A DNA stretch of 64,000 nt from positions 15,207,899-15,271,898 of the forward strand of contig CM051004.1 in NCBI GenBank assembly GCA_027704905.1. The letters are read 5' to 3'. The DNA comes from Muraenolepis orangiensis. Its lineage: Eukaryota; Chordata; Actinopteri; Gadiformes; Muraenolepididae. The position numbers and the translations under genes are program-made. The first letter of the stretch is position 1. Each line of letters begins with the position of its first letter. Below, one piece after another: positions 15,147 to 35,307 of the stretch. The notes below the pieces were generated by a model that was given only the letters and a program-made list of their open reading frames with translations, made no database searches and was not told the DNA's origin.

Positions 15147-17512
15147 CCATGTTGAAGAGAGAACCATGTAGAACAGTGGTACTCATTGCGTGGCCCACGG
15201 GCCACATGTTGCGTGGCCCACGGGCCACATGTGGCCCGGCCAGGGGCCATGTGCGGTCTGGCAAGGGGCCATGTGTTAATGAATGAATGACTGTTATTTC
15301 ATTGTACATTCAAACGCAACAACTACCTTTGTCCTACCTTCATATTTTCAATAAGCAATTAAAAACTAAAATCATCCAATAAACCAGCCTTTCTCAACCT
15401 GGGTGCCGGCTTTGTCATGGGTGCCGTCAAAACATATTGGTTGGTTGGTTTTGTTTTCATTATTGTTTGGTTCAGTGAAGCGGTTGGATTGAGTTTGGCC
15501 CCCGACTATGTGTTGCGAGAATAACTCTCATTCCTGATAGAGGAAGAGAATTCTGCATATGCGGAATTGTTTGCAGATGCAAACAATGGTCCCAAGTCTC
15601 TCTCTCTACCCAAGTTTCTCTCTGACCCCCCCCCCCCCCAGTATCTCATACTTTCTTCCCTGCCCCCTGACTGTTTCACTGCTGTAGAACATGAAAATGC
15701 AGTCCAAGACAGGTTATTATAGAAAATAGGTGATTTCAGTCTAGCAGTCCCAAGAATTTTTGTCTAGAATAATCTTACAAAATTGATCATACATGTAATG
15801 CAACAAATTGTCAAACATTTATTAGAACAAACAAAGGCTTCCTCGAGTTCATAGGATGTACATTCTTTATTTCAAAATGTTGCCGTCTACCCAGTCAACA
15901 TGGCACATCTGCAGCCTCACGGAGCTCCCGAGGTGGAGGACGAGCACAGCCTCCACTCGGTGCGACTTAGCACGCCCACAGCTCAGCTCAGGATAATAAA
16001 ATAGGCTGTCACCAAGAACGAAATAATCACACCCATCTGTGTCTCCCCCTGGGGCAAACGAAAGCCTTTCTCTTGGTTTCCGTTGACGCCGGATCGGTTT
16101 TCACAACCCTTGTGGTAACTATGCGGAGCATACGCACAGAACAGCAGAACAAACACTGTTCAGCCCTATCCCGGACGGTGTGCGCTTCCACCACCCAATA
16201 CCGCTTTCCCACCACCCTAGCTATCTACGCATTTCTGACGGTATGCTTATATTGGCGTGTGTGTGTGCGTCAATGGATGTCTGCTCGATCAACGATTTCC
16301 ACCCCCCCCCCTAGCATCAAGGTGGTGGGTGAAAAAACGATAAGAGAAAAAACAAAACAGCAGCTTATTTAATGTGGCATAGAGAGACTGACCGACTGGA
16401 GCAGGATGGGAGTCTGCTGCCAGGTTCAGTGAGAAGGTGTGCGTCAGTGAGTCACTGGTAGTCCCATGTTTCCCTCCCTCTTCCTCCGTGTCTTACGTGG
16501 ACCGGCTGACTTGACACGGTCGCTCCACCAGTAGGTCAACCAAGATTCAAGATGATTTGTTTTATTGCCTTTTGCAACTGGAGTACAATGGAATGCTTAC
16601 TTCCCCATTCTCCCCGCAGTATGACTTCTGAATGCATGAATTCTCCTTTTATAGCTTAATAGTTAACGACTTGGACGACTTTTGTCGTCCAACTAGATCT
16701 TTTAATCAGTAACGAAAGAGAAACGGCAAAACACATATAGAAACAAGTGTCCGTGCAACTTGGTTTCTCTTCCACAAGCTCATTTGTGCAAACTAAATAC
16801 AATGATGCCATTGGTATATATATATGCCACACAAAGCATATAGTCGCAGATATATATATATATATTGAGAAGACAGGTTTGACCAACCAATGCATCTTTT
16901 TTTGTATTGCCCATGAAAATGTAATTTTATGAACCACATCACATTTAGTTTTGCACAGCAAAATGTGTTTGTTTTTAACAAAAGAAAAAGGTCTATATGG
17001 GAGGGGAGAGTGTTTTTCTTGTGGTCTCCATATAGATTACATTATATGCAATGTTTGAAACATAACGGTAGTGCCCCATCAGAATCGGAAGAAGACCAAG
17101 TGTAGTAGTAGTAGTAGTATCCCCACACAAGCAGGCATTCCCATAATGACCAGCAGAAGCGTGGAGGTCAATTCCAGCATGCGCCAGCTCACAATGTCAT
17201 GCGCATATCAAATGAACACATCAACAAAGTTTATAAACCTCCTGCCGGAGAGTTGCATGTCAACGTGTTTTGTACATATTGACCACAACAATATTACACA
17301 CACACACGATGTAGAGATACTTTTGTTTTTGAAACGACAAAAGCAACAAACCCAAAAAAAAAAAAAAAAGGTAGTAAAAGATTCTGCCCTTTTGGGTATA
17401 ATCCTTTACGGGGGTGCTGGTCGACAAGTGTGCGTGTGTGTGGGACAGGTACACACACACAGGCTCCTGTTCCGCTGGTACCCCGCTTACGGGATGGTCG
17501 TCCACGGCGACC
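15147..17512. other. echdc2 3' UTR, convergent intergenic region and zyg11 3' UTR
   Basis: No coding exon is seen. A candidate echdc2 polyadenylation signal is aataaa at 15378-15383. For the opposite-strand zyg11 gene, a candidate aataaa is the complement of 'tttatt' near 15868, which would give it a 3' UTR of about 1.65 kb. Both are single hexamers and are weak evidence. The string 'caagattcaagatgatttgt' followed by 'tttattgcc' near 16541 looks like a fragment of a dispersed fish repeat. Confidence 0.45.
15189..15232. repeat. 22-bp tandem duplication with internal palindrome
   Basis: The unit gcgtggcccacgggccacat followed by gt is present twice head to tail. Each unit includes the palindrome gtggcccacgggccac. 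Similar strings (ggccaggggccatgtg) follow to about 15275. It lies in or just past the echdc2 3' UTR. Confidence 0.85.
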
Positions 17513-24502
<6,990 letters not shown>

Positions 24503-25297
24503 AGTGAAAGGGCAATGAATAATGTCCCGAAATGACACCTAAGACCGACTATTCGCTCTATTCGGCGGTTGTGTTTACACAGACCGACCGACTGTCAGCC
24601 GCTTTAACGTGGAGTTGAAAGAGGTCTTGGTGTGCTTGGAGTCCCATCTGACGGACAATACAATATCCGCCATTAAATCATTAACACAACAGGTACTTAA
24701 GGTATTTAAAAACAGGTAAGACGACGACGACGACCCACTAGCTGGAAATAAACGCACCCGCGTAGCTAGCCAACCGGGTTCTTATGTGTGGCGAAATCTC
24801 CGTCGAGCAACAGCACCAAAACAATATGGCCCTTGTCCAGCTTTCATTTTCCCGAACAATGACCGTTAAAGTGACCGTTTCCCCTTAGTAAATAAACAAC
24901 CTGTCGGGTTATATTTTTCCAAAACGGGCTGATGCTGAATCTATTTCTGGACTGAGCAGAATCGTAAACAAAGGTCACAACACTGGAAGTGGATTAGAAA
25001 GAGGCTGAACTACGGAAGCCGGGCGGACGGAGTGAATGCGCGGAAGGACATGACTACCCAGTGTTAAGTAAGTAGTAGACGCATGGCTTCAGCGATACTT
25101 TGAAATACAGTCCATCCTATATAACCTATTTAATAAGACGTTGTTTATGCAACCGTTGTGACTGACAGTGTCACCCTAATTTGGCACACTAATTTGATCC
25201 CGTCCAGGTAATCAATCGACAGCAACGAGCAAGGTCAAGTGGGCATAGTAGTGAGCCACATGCTTACTTAAGCTTAGTCTTACAGCGAATTGAGAAC
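24503..25297. promoter_or_regulatory. bidirectional promoter region between zyg11 and coa7
   Basis: The start codons of zyg11 (minus) and coa7 (plus) are 795 bp apart, head to head. The interval is CpG-containing ('cgacgacgacgac', 'gccgggcggacggag') and lacks a clear TATA box. ETS-like GGAAG strings occur on the plus strand at 'ggaagtggatt', 'cggaagccggg' and 'gcggaagg' between about 24985 and 25045. A likely coa7 untranslated exon ends at 25067 (gttaa|gtaagt) with an acceptor at 25207 (gatcccgtccag), giving a 140-nt 5' UTR intron. Human ZYG11B and COA7 are also close neighbours, which supports a conserved arrangement. Confidence 0.55.
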
Positions 25298-26360
25298 ATG
25301 GCTGGGCTTATAAACTTTGAAGATGAACAAGAGGTGAAGCAGTTCTTGGACAATCTGGGCGTGGAGTACAGCTTCCAGTGTTACAAAGAGAAGCAACCCG
25401 AAGGTATGCGCTTTCCGTCCAGTGCAGTTCTGAATCGTAAGATGTAGATTCAGATTTGGTGTATTTGTATATGTACCTGTACCTTTACACATGTACGTAT
25501 AAGGTACAGTGTAGGGTACAGTGAAATGTTGTCGCCAGCTCCAAAATGACAAGTTACAACTGCTGTGTAGTCTAATCATGTACGTGTGTACTTATTGCTC
25601 TTTGTGGTTTCAAAGGTTGTCAAAGACTAGCTGACTATTTGGAAGGAGTAAAGAAAGACTACGAATCCACGGCAAAAGTGCTCCAACATAACTGTGAAAA
25701 AAATGGACATGGCGAGAGTTGCTATAAACTGGGGTCTTACTACATCTCAGGCAAAGGTATGTAGGTCTACATCAGGCTGGTTACATATTACATATATTTT
25801 GCTGCACAAAATAAATAACAGGCCAACATGCAATTGAAGCATTTGTTTAAAACAACCGTCAATAAATGGCCATAATATCATTCATTGTCTGACTCCTATT
25901 GTCTCCACCAGGCGGAGTGACCAAGTGTTTACAAACGGCATACTCCTGTTTCATGCGCTCCTGCAACGCCGGAGGAAAGAAGTCCACAGATGCCTGCCAT
26001 AACATCGGCTTGTTGGCCCACGACGGACGAGCCATGGAAGGGGGGGCAGCAGATGCTACAATTGCCAGGCGGTACTATGAGAAGGCCTGCGCAGAGGGCT
26101 TTGCTCCCTCTTGCTTCAACCTCAGCGCGTTGTTAATCGACGGTAACATCAGAGGGTTGAAGCCGGATATGGCCATGGCCCTGAAGTATGCCACCAGGGC
26201 CTGTGAGCTGGGACACGTGTGGGGATGTGCCAACGCAAGCCGCATGTACAAACTAGGGGATGGGACGGAGAAGGACCAGAAGAAGGCAGAGGAGCTCAAG
26301 AACAGGGCGCAGGAGCTCTACGGCATTGAGAAGGAAAAACAACTTAAGTTTGGGGAATGA
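25298..26360 (+). CDS. coa7: cytochrome c oxidase assembly factor 7 (Sel1 repeat protein), 3 coding exons
   Basis: Coding exons 25298-25403, 25616-25756 and 25912-26360 join in phase to 696 nt, 231 aa, exactly the human length. COA7 is a cysteine-rich Sel1-repeat protein of the mitochondrial intermembrane space needed for complex IV assembly; in humans its loss causes ataxia with neuropathy. There is no cleavable presequence, as expected for a protein imported by the disulfide relay. The frame holds 12 cysteines, most in pairs spaced 6-10 residues apart and each lying on a Sel1-like helix hairpin: CYKEKQPEGC, CEKNGHGESC, CNAGGKKSTDAC, CAEGFAPSC, CELGHVWGC. Conserved landmarks are MAGLINFEDE at the start, SCYKLGSYYISGKGG, ACHNIGLLAHDG, SCFNLSALL and CANASRMYKLGDG. 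The gene shares its promoter region with zyg11. Confidence 0.96.
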
Positions 26361-27129
26361 GATTATTGGTAACACAATGTGTGTGTGTGTAGGATATGTA
26401 TTTGTTTTTGTTTGATTAAGGTTAATTTATCTGGGTAATGAGTGAGACAACACATATGTCAGCAGATAGGGTACAATTGTTTAGGTCTGAAAGAAAGTAA
26501 GCTACTACCAGTTTATTTCACTCATATCCTGTACAATCTATACATACAATGGTACAAAAAGTAATGGATTAGGAAATAAATTGCACTTGTTCTTGTGTAA
26601 TATTATATATGTTTGCCTATCTTTGGTTATAAGTATATAATTATAACTATTGACATCACTGAATTCACAAATGGTTGACTGAATTCTATGATAATAATAA
26701 TATTAATAACACTCTTTAAATCTGGTTAAATCTATGTGGAAATAAATAATAAATAAAGAATGATGATTTGACAATGTCAAATTTACAACCGAACATATTC
26801 AGAAATATGTCACAAGATACAATCCCATTCAGTGACCAGTTAAATTGTAGACTGTTCCGAAGTGTATCATAATAACCAAAGAACTTTAATCCATAACCCA
26901 TATTTCTCCACGACGTCGATTTACCACAAGAGGGAGGTAGAGTCTAAACTAGACAAGAGATAAACTCGGCTGACACAAAATGCAGTTATAGGCTGTTATA
27001 GGGGGTACATTAGATTCGATTCGAGATTAGATTCGATTCCATTTTTTAAATTAATAATTTTTAATAATTTAATAATAATATAATTTAATAATTTAATAAT
27101 TATTGCATTAGTAAAAAAAAAAAAATAGT
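26361..27129 (+). other. coa7 3' UTR and AT-rich intergenic DNA
   Basis: The best coa7 polyadenylation signal is aataaa at 26575-26580, giving a 3' UTR of roughly 230 bp. AT-rich sequence follows, with 'gattcgattcgagattagat' and TAA/ATT runs to 27120 and no gene. Confidence 0.5.
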
Positions 27130-27377
27130 TTGAGAAGCCCTTTTTCTTATGAACACAGAACAGAGGGTTTTGGGGGTTTGAATCCGGGTTTGACACCGAC
27201 CCTTCGCCCCGCCCCCACGGCCCGTGTGTCCTCTCCCCGGTCCTCCTCATTCAAAACACCAACACAGCTGTTGTCGCGAGGCGCGTCGCTCCGCTCGTTG
27301 CCTCACTCGCTTGCTTCTTCATGTGGGCTGGACGTGGTACGTCTATATCCCGACAAGATAGCCACTGAGAAGAGGGG
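27130..27377 (+). promoter_or_regulatory. ralgps2: candidate ralgps2 promoter and untranslated first exon
   Basis: A local GC- and CpG-rich island ('ccttcgccccgcccccacgg', 'tgtcgcgaggcgcgtcgctc') is followed by a consensus donor, gaggg|gtgagt, at 27378. No other gene in this orientation begins between coa7 and ralgps2, so this is the most plausible visible transcription start for ralgps2. Linkage to the exon at 43494 is inferred, not shown. Confidence 0.35.
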
Positions 27378-29263
27378 GTGAGTTGTCTTGTTTTTTAAAG
27401 CGTGTGCGCGCGTGTGTGTGTGTGTACATGTACGATAACTTAATCTCCCACACGATCGTTTTGGAATTACATTTGTCGGGATGTTGGAAGATTAATGGAA
27501 ATATCACAGCCCAGCCCCAGCCGACCCGGCCAGTGGAGCTAGCTAAGCTAAGCCAGTCAAGTCGCGATTTTGGGTGTGTTTGTTTTGGTGTACGGGGTTC
27601 TCCTTTTTTTTAAAAACATTTTTATAAGTAAATCGGGCATCACTTTTTGAGGATTTGGGTGCCAAAGGCTTCCAAGGCAATTGAGCGAGTGGAACGTCGT
27701 TTTATAGCCGCGGCTGAATTAGTTGTTTTATATTGATGTTACATTTGCTCCACCGCGTCAGTCCACATGTATACAGTGGCCGCCCCACCCCACCGAGAGT
27801 TGGATCAGTTGAAATCATGTGCTCAAATCATGCGCCCCCTCAAACTGAGCCGCAGTTTGAGCCAGCGTTGGTTGCAACGTTCATGTGTCTGGTCCATTTG
27901 AGGTTTAAGGAACACGGGAAAATGTGAGCAATGACTTCATTATCCGTGTATTACACCTCTTGTACCTATTCCCGTAGAAGTAGTAGTAGTAGTGGTTGTT
28001 GTTGAACTAACAACCCCCAATGTGCGCTGACATTTAAAGGCGTTAAACTCTCGTTAAGGTTTTGTGTTGTTTTGCGCGCGTTATCTTTTTGTTCTGTGCG
28101 TCCCCAGCAGCGCTTTAAGCAACAGCCTCGCAGCCTCCCGGCTCTGCAGTCTGTGGTGAACCCCCTGCCCGTTTACCCATCGGGGGAGTTGCTGCTTTGG
28201 GTGTGGCGTGATTTCATCACCGGCACCGCTATAGTTTTTCCCCCTATGGAGTACATTGTTCTACCAATGTCTTGCAAGCAAGTAAAGGGAATACGCGCAC
28301 GTTTTCTATCATTGTACACTACTAGACAAGGGAAGAACGGGCTTTGCTGCTACGATGCCATGGGTGTATTTAGTGGAAAAGCAAGATCATTAAATAGAGA
28401 GCCACGGTCACAACTGTCAGGTTCCGTCCCAATATACGACGGGAGTATCAAGTTGCCGCTCAGAAGAAAGAACGCTTTATCATTTTGCAATGCATTCTGC
28501 ATATGTGTTATCCCCTTTTGGCTCCGTGAAGCGAATATAGTCTGGTAGTGAACATAAGGAATCTACCCATTGGGCCTAGTTGTATGCTAAAACTCTTATT
28601 CGAAACATAAGTGAAACTCACTACCTCTTGTTTTTGGCTCTACACCTCACCCCCAAAGTGTAATTACAAGTAGTACAACTTTTGCTTTGTTGTGAAACTA
28701 CAACTGTTTTTAAAGTTGACATCTTTTGAGATGGGCCAGTTCTGTTATCTGTCAAACCATATTAGCCTCACAGAGTGACCATTTCACGGTCAACCCTGGC
28801 CTCATTCCTTTAAAACAATGCCTGCCCCAGCTTGAAGCCCCTGTCTAAGATTATCATTGCCAGTGTCCTTTATGTGAGAGATGGTTTGAGAGGGCTAAGA
28901 GGAATGTACTGTATTTCTGTTTGGTGCACTTGTGCAGAGCTGGAGTTCACAACACTTAACACATGACCTGCAGGCCAGAGGTTCCAGCTCATATCTCCAG
29001 CTAGCCGGACAGCGCTTGGACTTCCCCCTCATGTGAAACATCCAGAACAATCGGCTTTGGATTTTGGAATTGGAAATATAATGTTGACTTGTTGCACTTG
29101 TTTAGAAAGAAGAACCCCCCCCCCCCCCCCCCCTTCAAAAAAAGGTGGGGCCAGTCCACCATCCATATGTCAGAGATGGAATCTGTGTGAAATTCCTTTT
29201 GGCTGCTCCTTGGCAGCATCTGATATAGGCTGAACCCAGAGCAAAGGTTGAGGGACCTCAAGG

Positions 29264-30000
29264 AACCCCCCCCCCCCCCCCCTAAAAAAAGAAATCCTCA
29301 ACAACAACTTAAAAGCAAAATTGCACATTTTACCAAGTGGTGATAAAGTCCAGTATAAGATTGTTGATTCAGTATTCTGGGTCAAACGAGAGAAGGCGGC
29401 CTCATGAATTGTTAGAGTAGCTGGGCCTAAGTATACCACTAGGGCTGGCTGATAACTGATAATTATGACAATGTTTGTGTTCTAGAAGTAGTAGTATTGG
29501 ACATGGTTTAAAAAAATATAAACTAGGGACAGTTGAATAAGATCTGCCTGTGAGTTTATGGCAACCACACCAAGATCATAGTTATTATTGAAGGATCTGA
29601 ATTATTGGAGATTTTAGTTGGGGTCTCATTGAGATATTAAGTGTGTATGCATATTGGATTGTTTAACATGAAGGCTTTGATTGTTCTGATGTCATATTGC
29701 TATTGCTGGGACAAAGGTTGAGGTTTATCATGCTCTTTAAAAGCAAGCCCCCCCCCCCCCCCAAACCAAAACAAACCCTGAGAGCACATGTGGCACATTA
29801 AGTCAAATGGTGGTTCAAAGAGGAAGTTGTATTTTAACATTGTCGATTCAGTATTGTGGTTCAAGCGAGAGAAGACTGCCTCATGAATTTTAAAGTGTAG
29901 AAGTTAGTTCGGCCTCAGTATAGGCCTTCTACTAGGGCTGGCTGGATGGTAATGTTAGTGTTCTTTAGTATTCTAGTGTTGTAAATATTGTTTTAAGATT
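29264..30000. repeat. diverged tandem duplication, unit about 480 bp, each headed by poly-C
   Basis: Two segments start with a C15 tract (about 29267 and 29747) and then share 'gattcagtatt.tgg.tcaa', '.gcctcatgaatt', 'actagggctggctg' and 'gatctgcctgt'/'gatttgcctgt' in the same order and spacing. Identity is partial, so the duplication is old. A third poly-C lies at 29108. Confidence 0.65.
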
Positions 30001-31410
30001 TGCCTGTAAGCTTAGTCAACCACTCTGAAATACTATGTATCTTGTATTCCGTTTATATACATGAACACATGGGGTCTTCAACTTGGAAAATGTTTAATCT
30101 GGAGATAGCTGTACTAACATTTCTATTGGGAGATTTGGCTTGAATGTGTTGTTTATCAATACTTCACTTTGTGTAGATCTTAACAGGGTTATGTAATAAA
30201 CTCTTCCTCTTTTTTTTGTTTTGTTGTTGTTGAAGTGGTACAAGCTCTCACTGCTCTGTCATTAGTATCGAGGCATTCAGTGAGGATTTTTTTTTTTTAA
30301 TGAAAGCTGAGCAGTACGTATATAGCCCCACCTGGAACCATTGCCCCTCAAATATGTCTTTTGGAATACCCGCCGCCACCTTCCTGCTATAATTTCCCCG
30401 GACGGTGTATCGACATGTCAGCATTGCTACCGCTGACCGACCTCCAGAGCCGGGCAAATCCCAGGCCTCCCAATGTAATCTGCTGTACAGTGTGTTGTTG
30501 CTGCTCTGGCCAATGCCTGCAAATGTGATTAGTTGGAGATTACGTGTGTGTGTGCCCGCCCTAACACGGCCTAGTTGGTCTCCATCACTACACAAGGTAT
30601 TAGTGGTGTCCTGGAAACTCACACACACACACGTGTTTTTTCAGCCTCGTCGTGTCCACGGTTGGTTTTATTCCGACGCTTCAAGCGGCCTCTCTTTCTC
30701 CCGGGGGCCGGGGTAAACTTGTGTAGCTGTCTGCCGCATCCCCTCGACGCGGATGGAACTACAAAGTCACACGTCGACGTGTTCTTCTGACGGTGCATTC
30801 GATAGGCTCAAGTAGAACGGCCTACAACCCAGAGGAAGAGCTGTCTTACATGCCGCTCACTCACTACACCCCCCCCCCCACCCCCCGGCCGATCGTTTCA
30901 GACGTGTGGGACGTCGGTGGCACATGTAGCCTCGTGATATTAGAGACACCGTTGCATAAGACAACGTCTTATGCGTGGTCACCACGCCGTTCTTCTCACA
31001 ATATGAGGTGAAAATATTGGCTCCGCTTGTATTACAACTACTAGTAGTCGACGACACCAAAAGAGGCATTGAAATATAACCAATATGTTGACTTATTCTT
31101 CGGTTTATCACTATATAATTGCTATAGTGCGCCAACCCACTGTGCACAGTTGACTCTGCTCTGCTCCCATCATAGCTTGTGTTTGCCGTCGCAATTATAT
31201 TCCCTCTTTGGTCTGTCCCGTCAGCGACGCAAGGCGACTGTTGTCCACATTTGCCGGGGTGTACCGCCGACAGCCGGTACGAGCGGGCACTCCAGCTGTT
31301 GGCTGCTCACCCATGGCCCCTGAATATCCCCTCCCCTGTGACTTGCGATAAATCTTAACGTAGTGCAAGCGCTCCGTCCAGTTTCAGTTCTGAAATCTTG
31401 CGAGCAGCCG

Positions 31411-31584
<174 letters not shown>

Positions 31585-32201
31585 GTTTCAGGAAGTCTGG
31601 TCTCGCCAACCAGCACGTTCTGCCACTGGCAGCGTTGGATCGACGGTCTCGTCTAGGCAATGCTGAGGTTGGAGAAAGCGCTGTTGTAACATTGTGCACA
31701 CAGACGGTCAGACAGTGGTAGCACATGACACATGACAAAACAATCTCCCCCTGCACGCTCAACTCCCCTCCCTTTGCGGCCCCACTGATAACACTAACAC
31801 AAGCCACGCAAGTGTTCAGCGACTGTAGGCCTAAGGGGGTTCAAAGCACTGTAGCTTGCACCAAACCACCAACGGGGAGCGGCCCTCAAATGAGAAGGCT
31901 GCACGTCACAGTGGATGGTTCTCTCTCCAGTGCTGTTCCAAATTAGAAATGTATTGGTGGCCGTTTCCCTTTGGCATGTGCTACATGCACCACACCACGG
32001 TGTGTCCGTCCAAGGGAAAGCTGGGGCTGCACTACATGGGTCCTGGGTCAATCCTCAGCGACACAGAGGCAGTTTGTGCAAGTGTTTTTATTTAGATTGT
32101 ACGTGTCGGGGCCAAGGGTCTAAGGTGAATGCGGGGTCCTTGCTGAAGGCTGTGGCCTTCTCAAGGCATGTAGAATGCCAGTGACGAGGCTCTCTCCTTC
32201 C

Positions 32202-32397
<196 letters not shown>

Positions 32398-34260
32398 CAC
32401 CTTTTGTTTTACAAGCGGAGGACTGTGGTCTTACAGATGTGTGTGTGCGTTGTAAACAGACAAGTGCCACGCCCGTCCGCTCTCTCTGCTCTGATCCTGT
32501 GCTCTGTACAGCGACACACACACATAGGCCCCTTCATCTCCCCCCCCCACACACACACACACACAGTGTGTTTGCACACCGCTGCTCTTCCTCCTTAAGT
32601 GTCGGCGCGCTGCAGCTAAGCTGAGAGCTGAGCCCCTGGCCGTGTCATGGAAACTCATGAACCCTGTGGCGATACCCTGCCAAAGACAGTAGATCAGATG
32701 CAGACAAAGAGGATTTCTCTCTCTCTCTCTCTCTCACTCTCTGCCTTGCGTTTCTCTCTCTCTCTGCGTGAGACGCCAGGAAGGCTTGTAGCTGGTTTGT
32801 TGCAGGCGTTGGGTGAACATATCACTTGGGCTACTTGCGGTTCGTTGGGCATCACTGGGTCCCTCTGGATTTACGACGCGAGTTCATCGGCTGAATCTTT
32901 GTTGAATGTTCCATATTTTGCCCTAATATATTGTGTCGCTCATTTCCTCACACTTCTGTTCTTTATCATTAACAAGAGATTTGGTTCGATAGTCCTCGTG
33001 CTGCAAAGGGCCGCAAGATTCTAGATACTTCTGTGCTCTCTTAGCGGCGGTTGTGTTCCAGGCAGCGGTGGTATTGTAGCGCTGGGATGTGGTGGTGGTG
33101 GTGGTGGGTGGCGGCGTTTGCATGAGGAGAGACAGGACGACGAAGTGCTGCGGGAAACAATGTCTCGCCTATTTTTAGTCAATAGAGTTGCATGTTTGGG
33201 AGAGACTGTACATCCGGGGGGGGGGGTGTGTGTGTGTGTGTGTGTGTGTGAGATAATCAATACGATGACCAGTAGATATGGGCAGTGTTGATGGGAGGGA
33301 GCTTCACCAGCAGGTGTCCTGGAATTACCGAAACTGGAAGCCATGCACAAACATCAATAACATAGGAGGGAGTCAAGGTCACCTGTTTTGGCTACAAATG
33401 CTACTTTCAGACTTATCCTGTGTGCATGTACACAGCCGTGTCTATGCTGCTTTGTGGGGGAGGCGGATCAGAGAGGAAATCGAGGGGCTCATTTAGGGAG
33501 GACGAGAAACCAGAGGCAGGGAGAGAGAGAGGGAGGGATTGAAGAGATACAGCCGTTTGTTCCGCCTCAGCTGTTGCTTCTTTGCTGGTAAACCTAGCTG
33601 GGGAGGTCTCTCTCTTTCCCCTTCTCTCTTTTCCACCGACGGAACAAACAATGTAGCATTGTGTGGCCTTGTGTGAGAAGGATGGAGGAATCAATCTGTC
33701 ATATAGCCCCGTCAGCCAGGGAGATGAACTGCCCACTGTGTCATTAGCAAACAGCCGGGCCCAGCTCAGACCGTGCCTTGTGGCTTCACTGACTCTCCCT
33801 TTTCCTGTCGGTTTGTCCTTCTCTTGCTCTCCTTCCGCTCTCTTGATGCTGTGTTTCCAGCCTCAAAATGAAGTTGAACAACCATTGCGTTTTCATTTGG
33901 ATAGTCTGTCTGTCTGTCTGTGTCTCTCTCTCGACCCATTGAACTCTCAGAGCAAACACTTGACTATGTTTTATGTGCGCGTGTCTGTTTGTGTGTGTGC
34001 GTGCCCACATTGCGTGTTTATGTACACGTCCCGCATGTGTGGACCTGCCGATAGCATGTTCGGTGGCTAAACTTAGAATTGCTGTCAGAGTCCTGCTTCT
34101 TTTTAATTAGTCCACTAGTTATGCTTTTAAGGGACTCTTGCCTTTTCAGCCCTGATGGTCTCTCTCTCGGTCTCTGTCTCTCTCTCTCTCATAAGTTGTA
34201 AGGGTGTGTTTTATCAGGGCTTGGGGTGTTGCGGCACGTTTGGTGATCTAACCTAAATAT

Positions 34261-34506
34261 CTAAATCTGGAGAGATCTCTTTATTGGTCACATACATGTA
34301 CACACAGTGAAATGTGTTTCTCTGCATTTAACCCATCCTAGTATTATGAGCAGTGGGCAGCTATTTTATATACAGCGCCCGGGGGAGGTCTGGCGCCGCC
34401 TTGCTCAAGGGCACCTCGGCAGTGCAGCCAAGGTGTTTCGGTGTATTGAACCGGCAACCTTTCGGTTCCTAAGCCAAGTCCCAACAGACTGAGCTACCGC
34501 CACTCC
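34261..34506 (-). mobile_element. tRNA-derived SINE, copy A
   Basis: Read on the minus strand, the head has a tRNA-like A box (tagctcagtctgttgggac) and a B box ('ggttcaatac', from gtattgaacc), then a body ending in 'tgtgaccaataaagag'. It shares more than 200 bp with the copy at 36774-37160, including 'tctctgcatttaacccatcc', 'cttgctcaagggcacct' and 'aagccaagtcccaacagact' in the plus orientation. It is not a functional tRNA, because the cloverleaf downstream of the B box is lost. Confidence 0.8.
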
Positions 34507-35092
34507 TAACCTGGAGCCAATGTTTAAGCTGCACTGAAAGTGTGCTGATGATAGACACATCACAGACAGAACCTTTGGTCACTAAACTCACAACCTTGTT
34601 ATGTTAATCTCTCGAAGAAGCTATCTACGGCCGATGGCTACGCATAGCAATGGCGCTTAGATTAAATGCCGACCTCTCCCGACTAGTTCACACTTCGGCA
34701 CATAGCCACTACGTACGTAAGTCACATTCTTCAACCACCTCCATCGTCACGTAGGCCCACATCCTCTCCTCCCCGGTGGCGAGGGGGATCTCTTAGGCAT
34801 TCAAGAGAGATGAGCTCACGAGCAGAGATAACAGTGTTTTTTGTTTTTTACGAGAGGGGTAGGGATCTGAAAGTTGTGGGTGATTTCTTTGTCTTTTATG
34901 TAAATTATTTTTTATTTGGCTTGTACCCTTAACAACCATAAAGATGAGCCGTGAGATACTGCCGTGTTTGAAACACTCCCTCTCTGGTTGCTTCAGATCC
35001 CCCCCCCTCTCACTTCATAAAACATCCGGGCTGGGTTTAGGTCAGCCTGCCTGGGTGACGTATATGGATGGATCTCTGGAGGGTCCTGCATT

Positions 35093-35307
<215 letters not shown>

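Noticed and set aside
28072..28548. 158-codon plus-strand frame
   Set aside because: No recognisable domain or splice support; probably a chance frame in intron or intergenic DNA.
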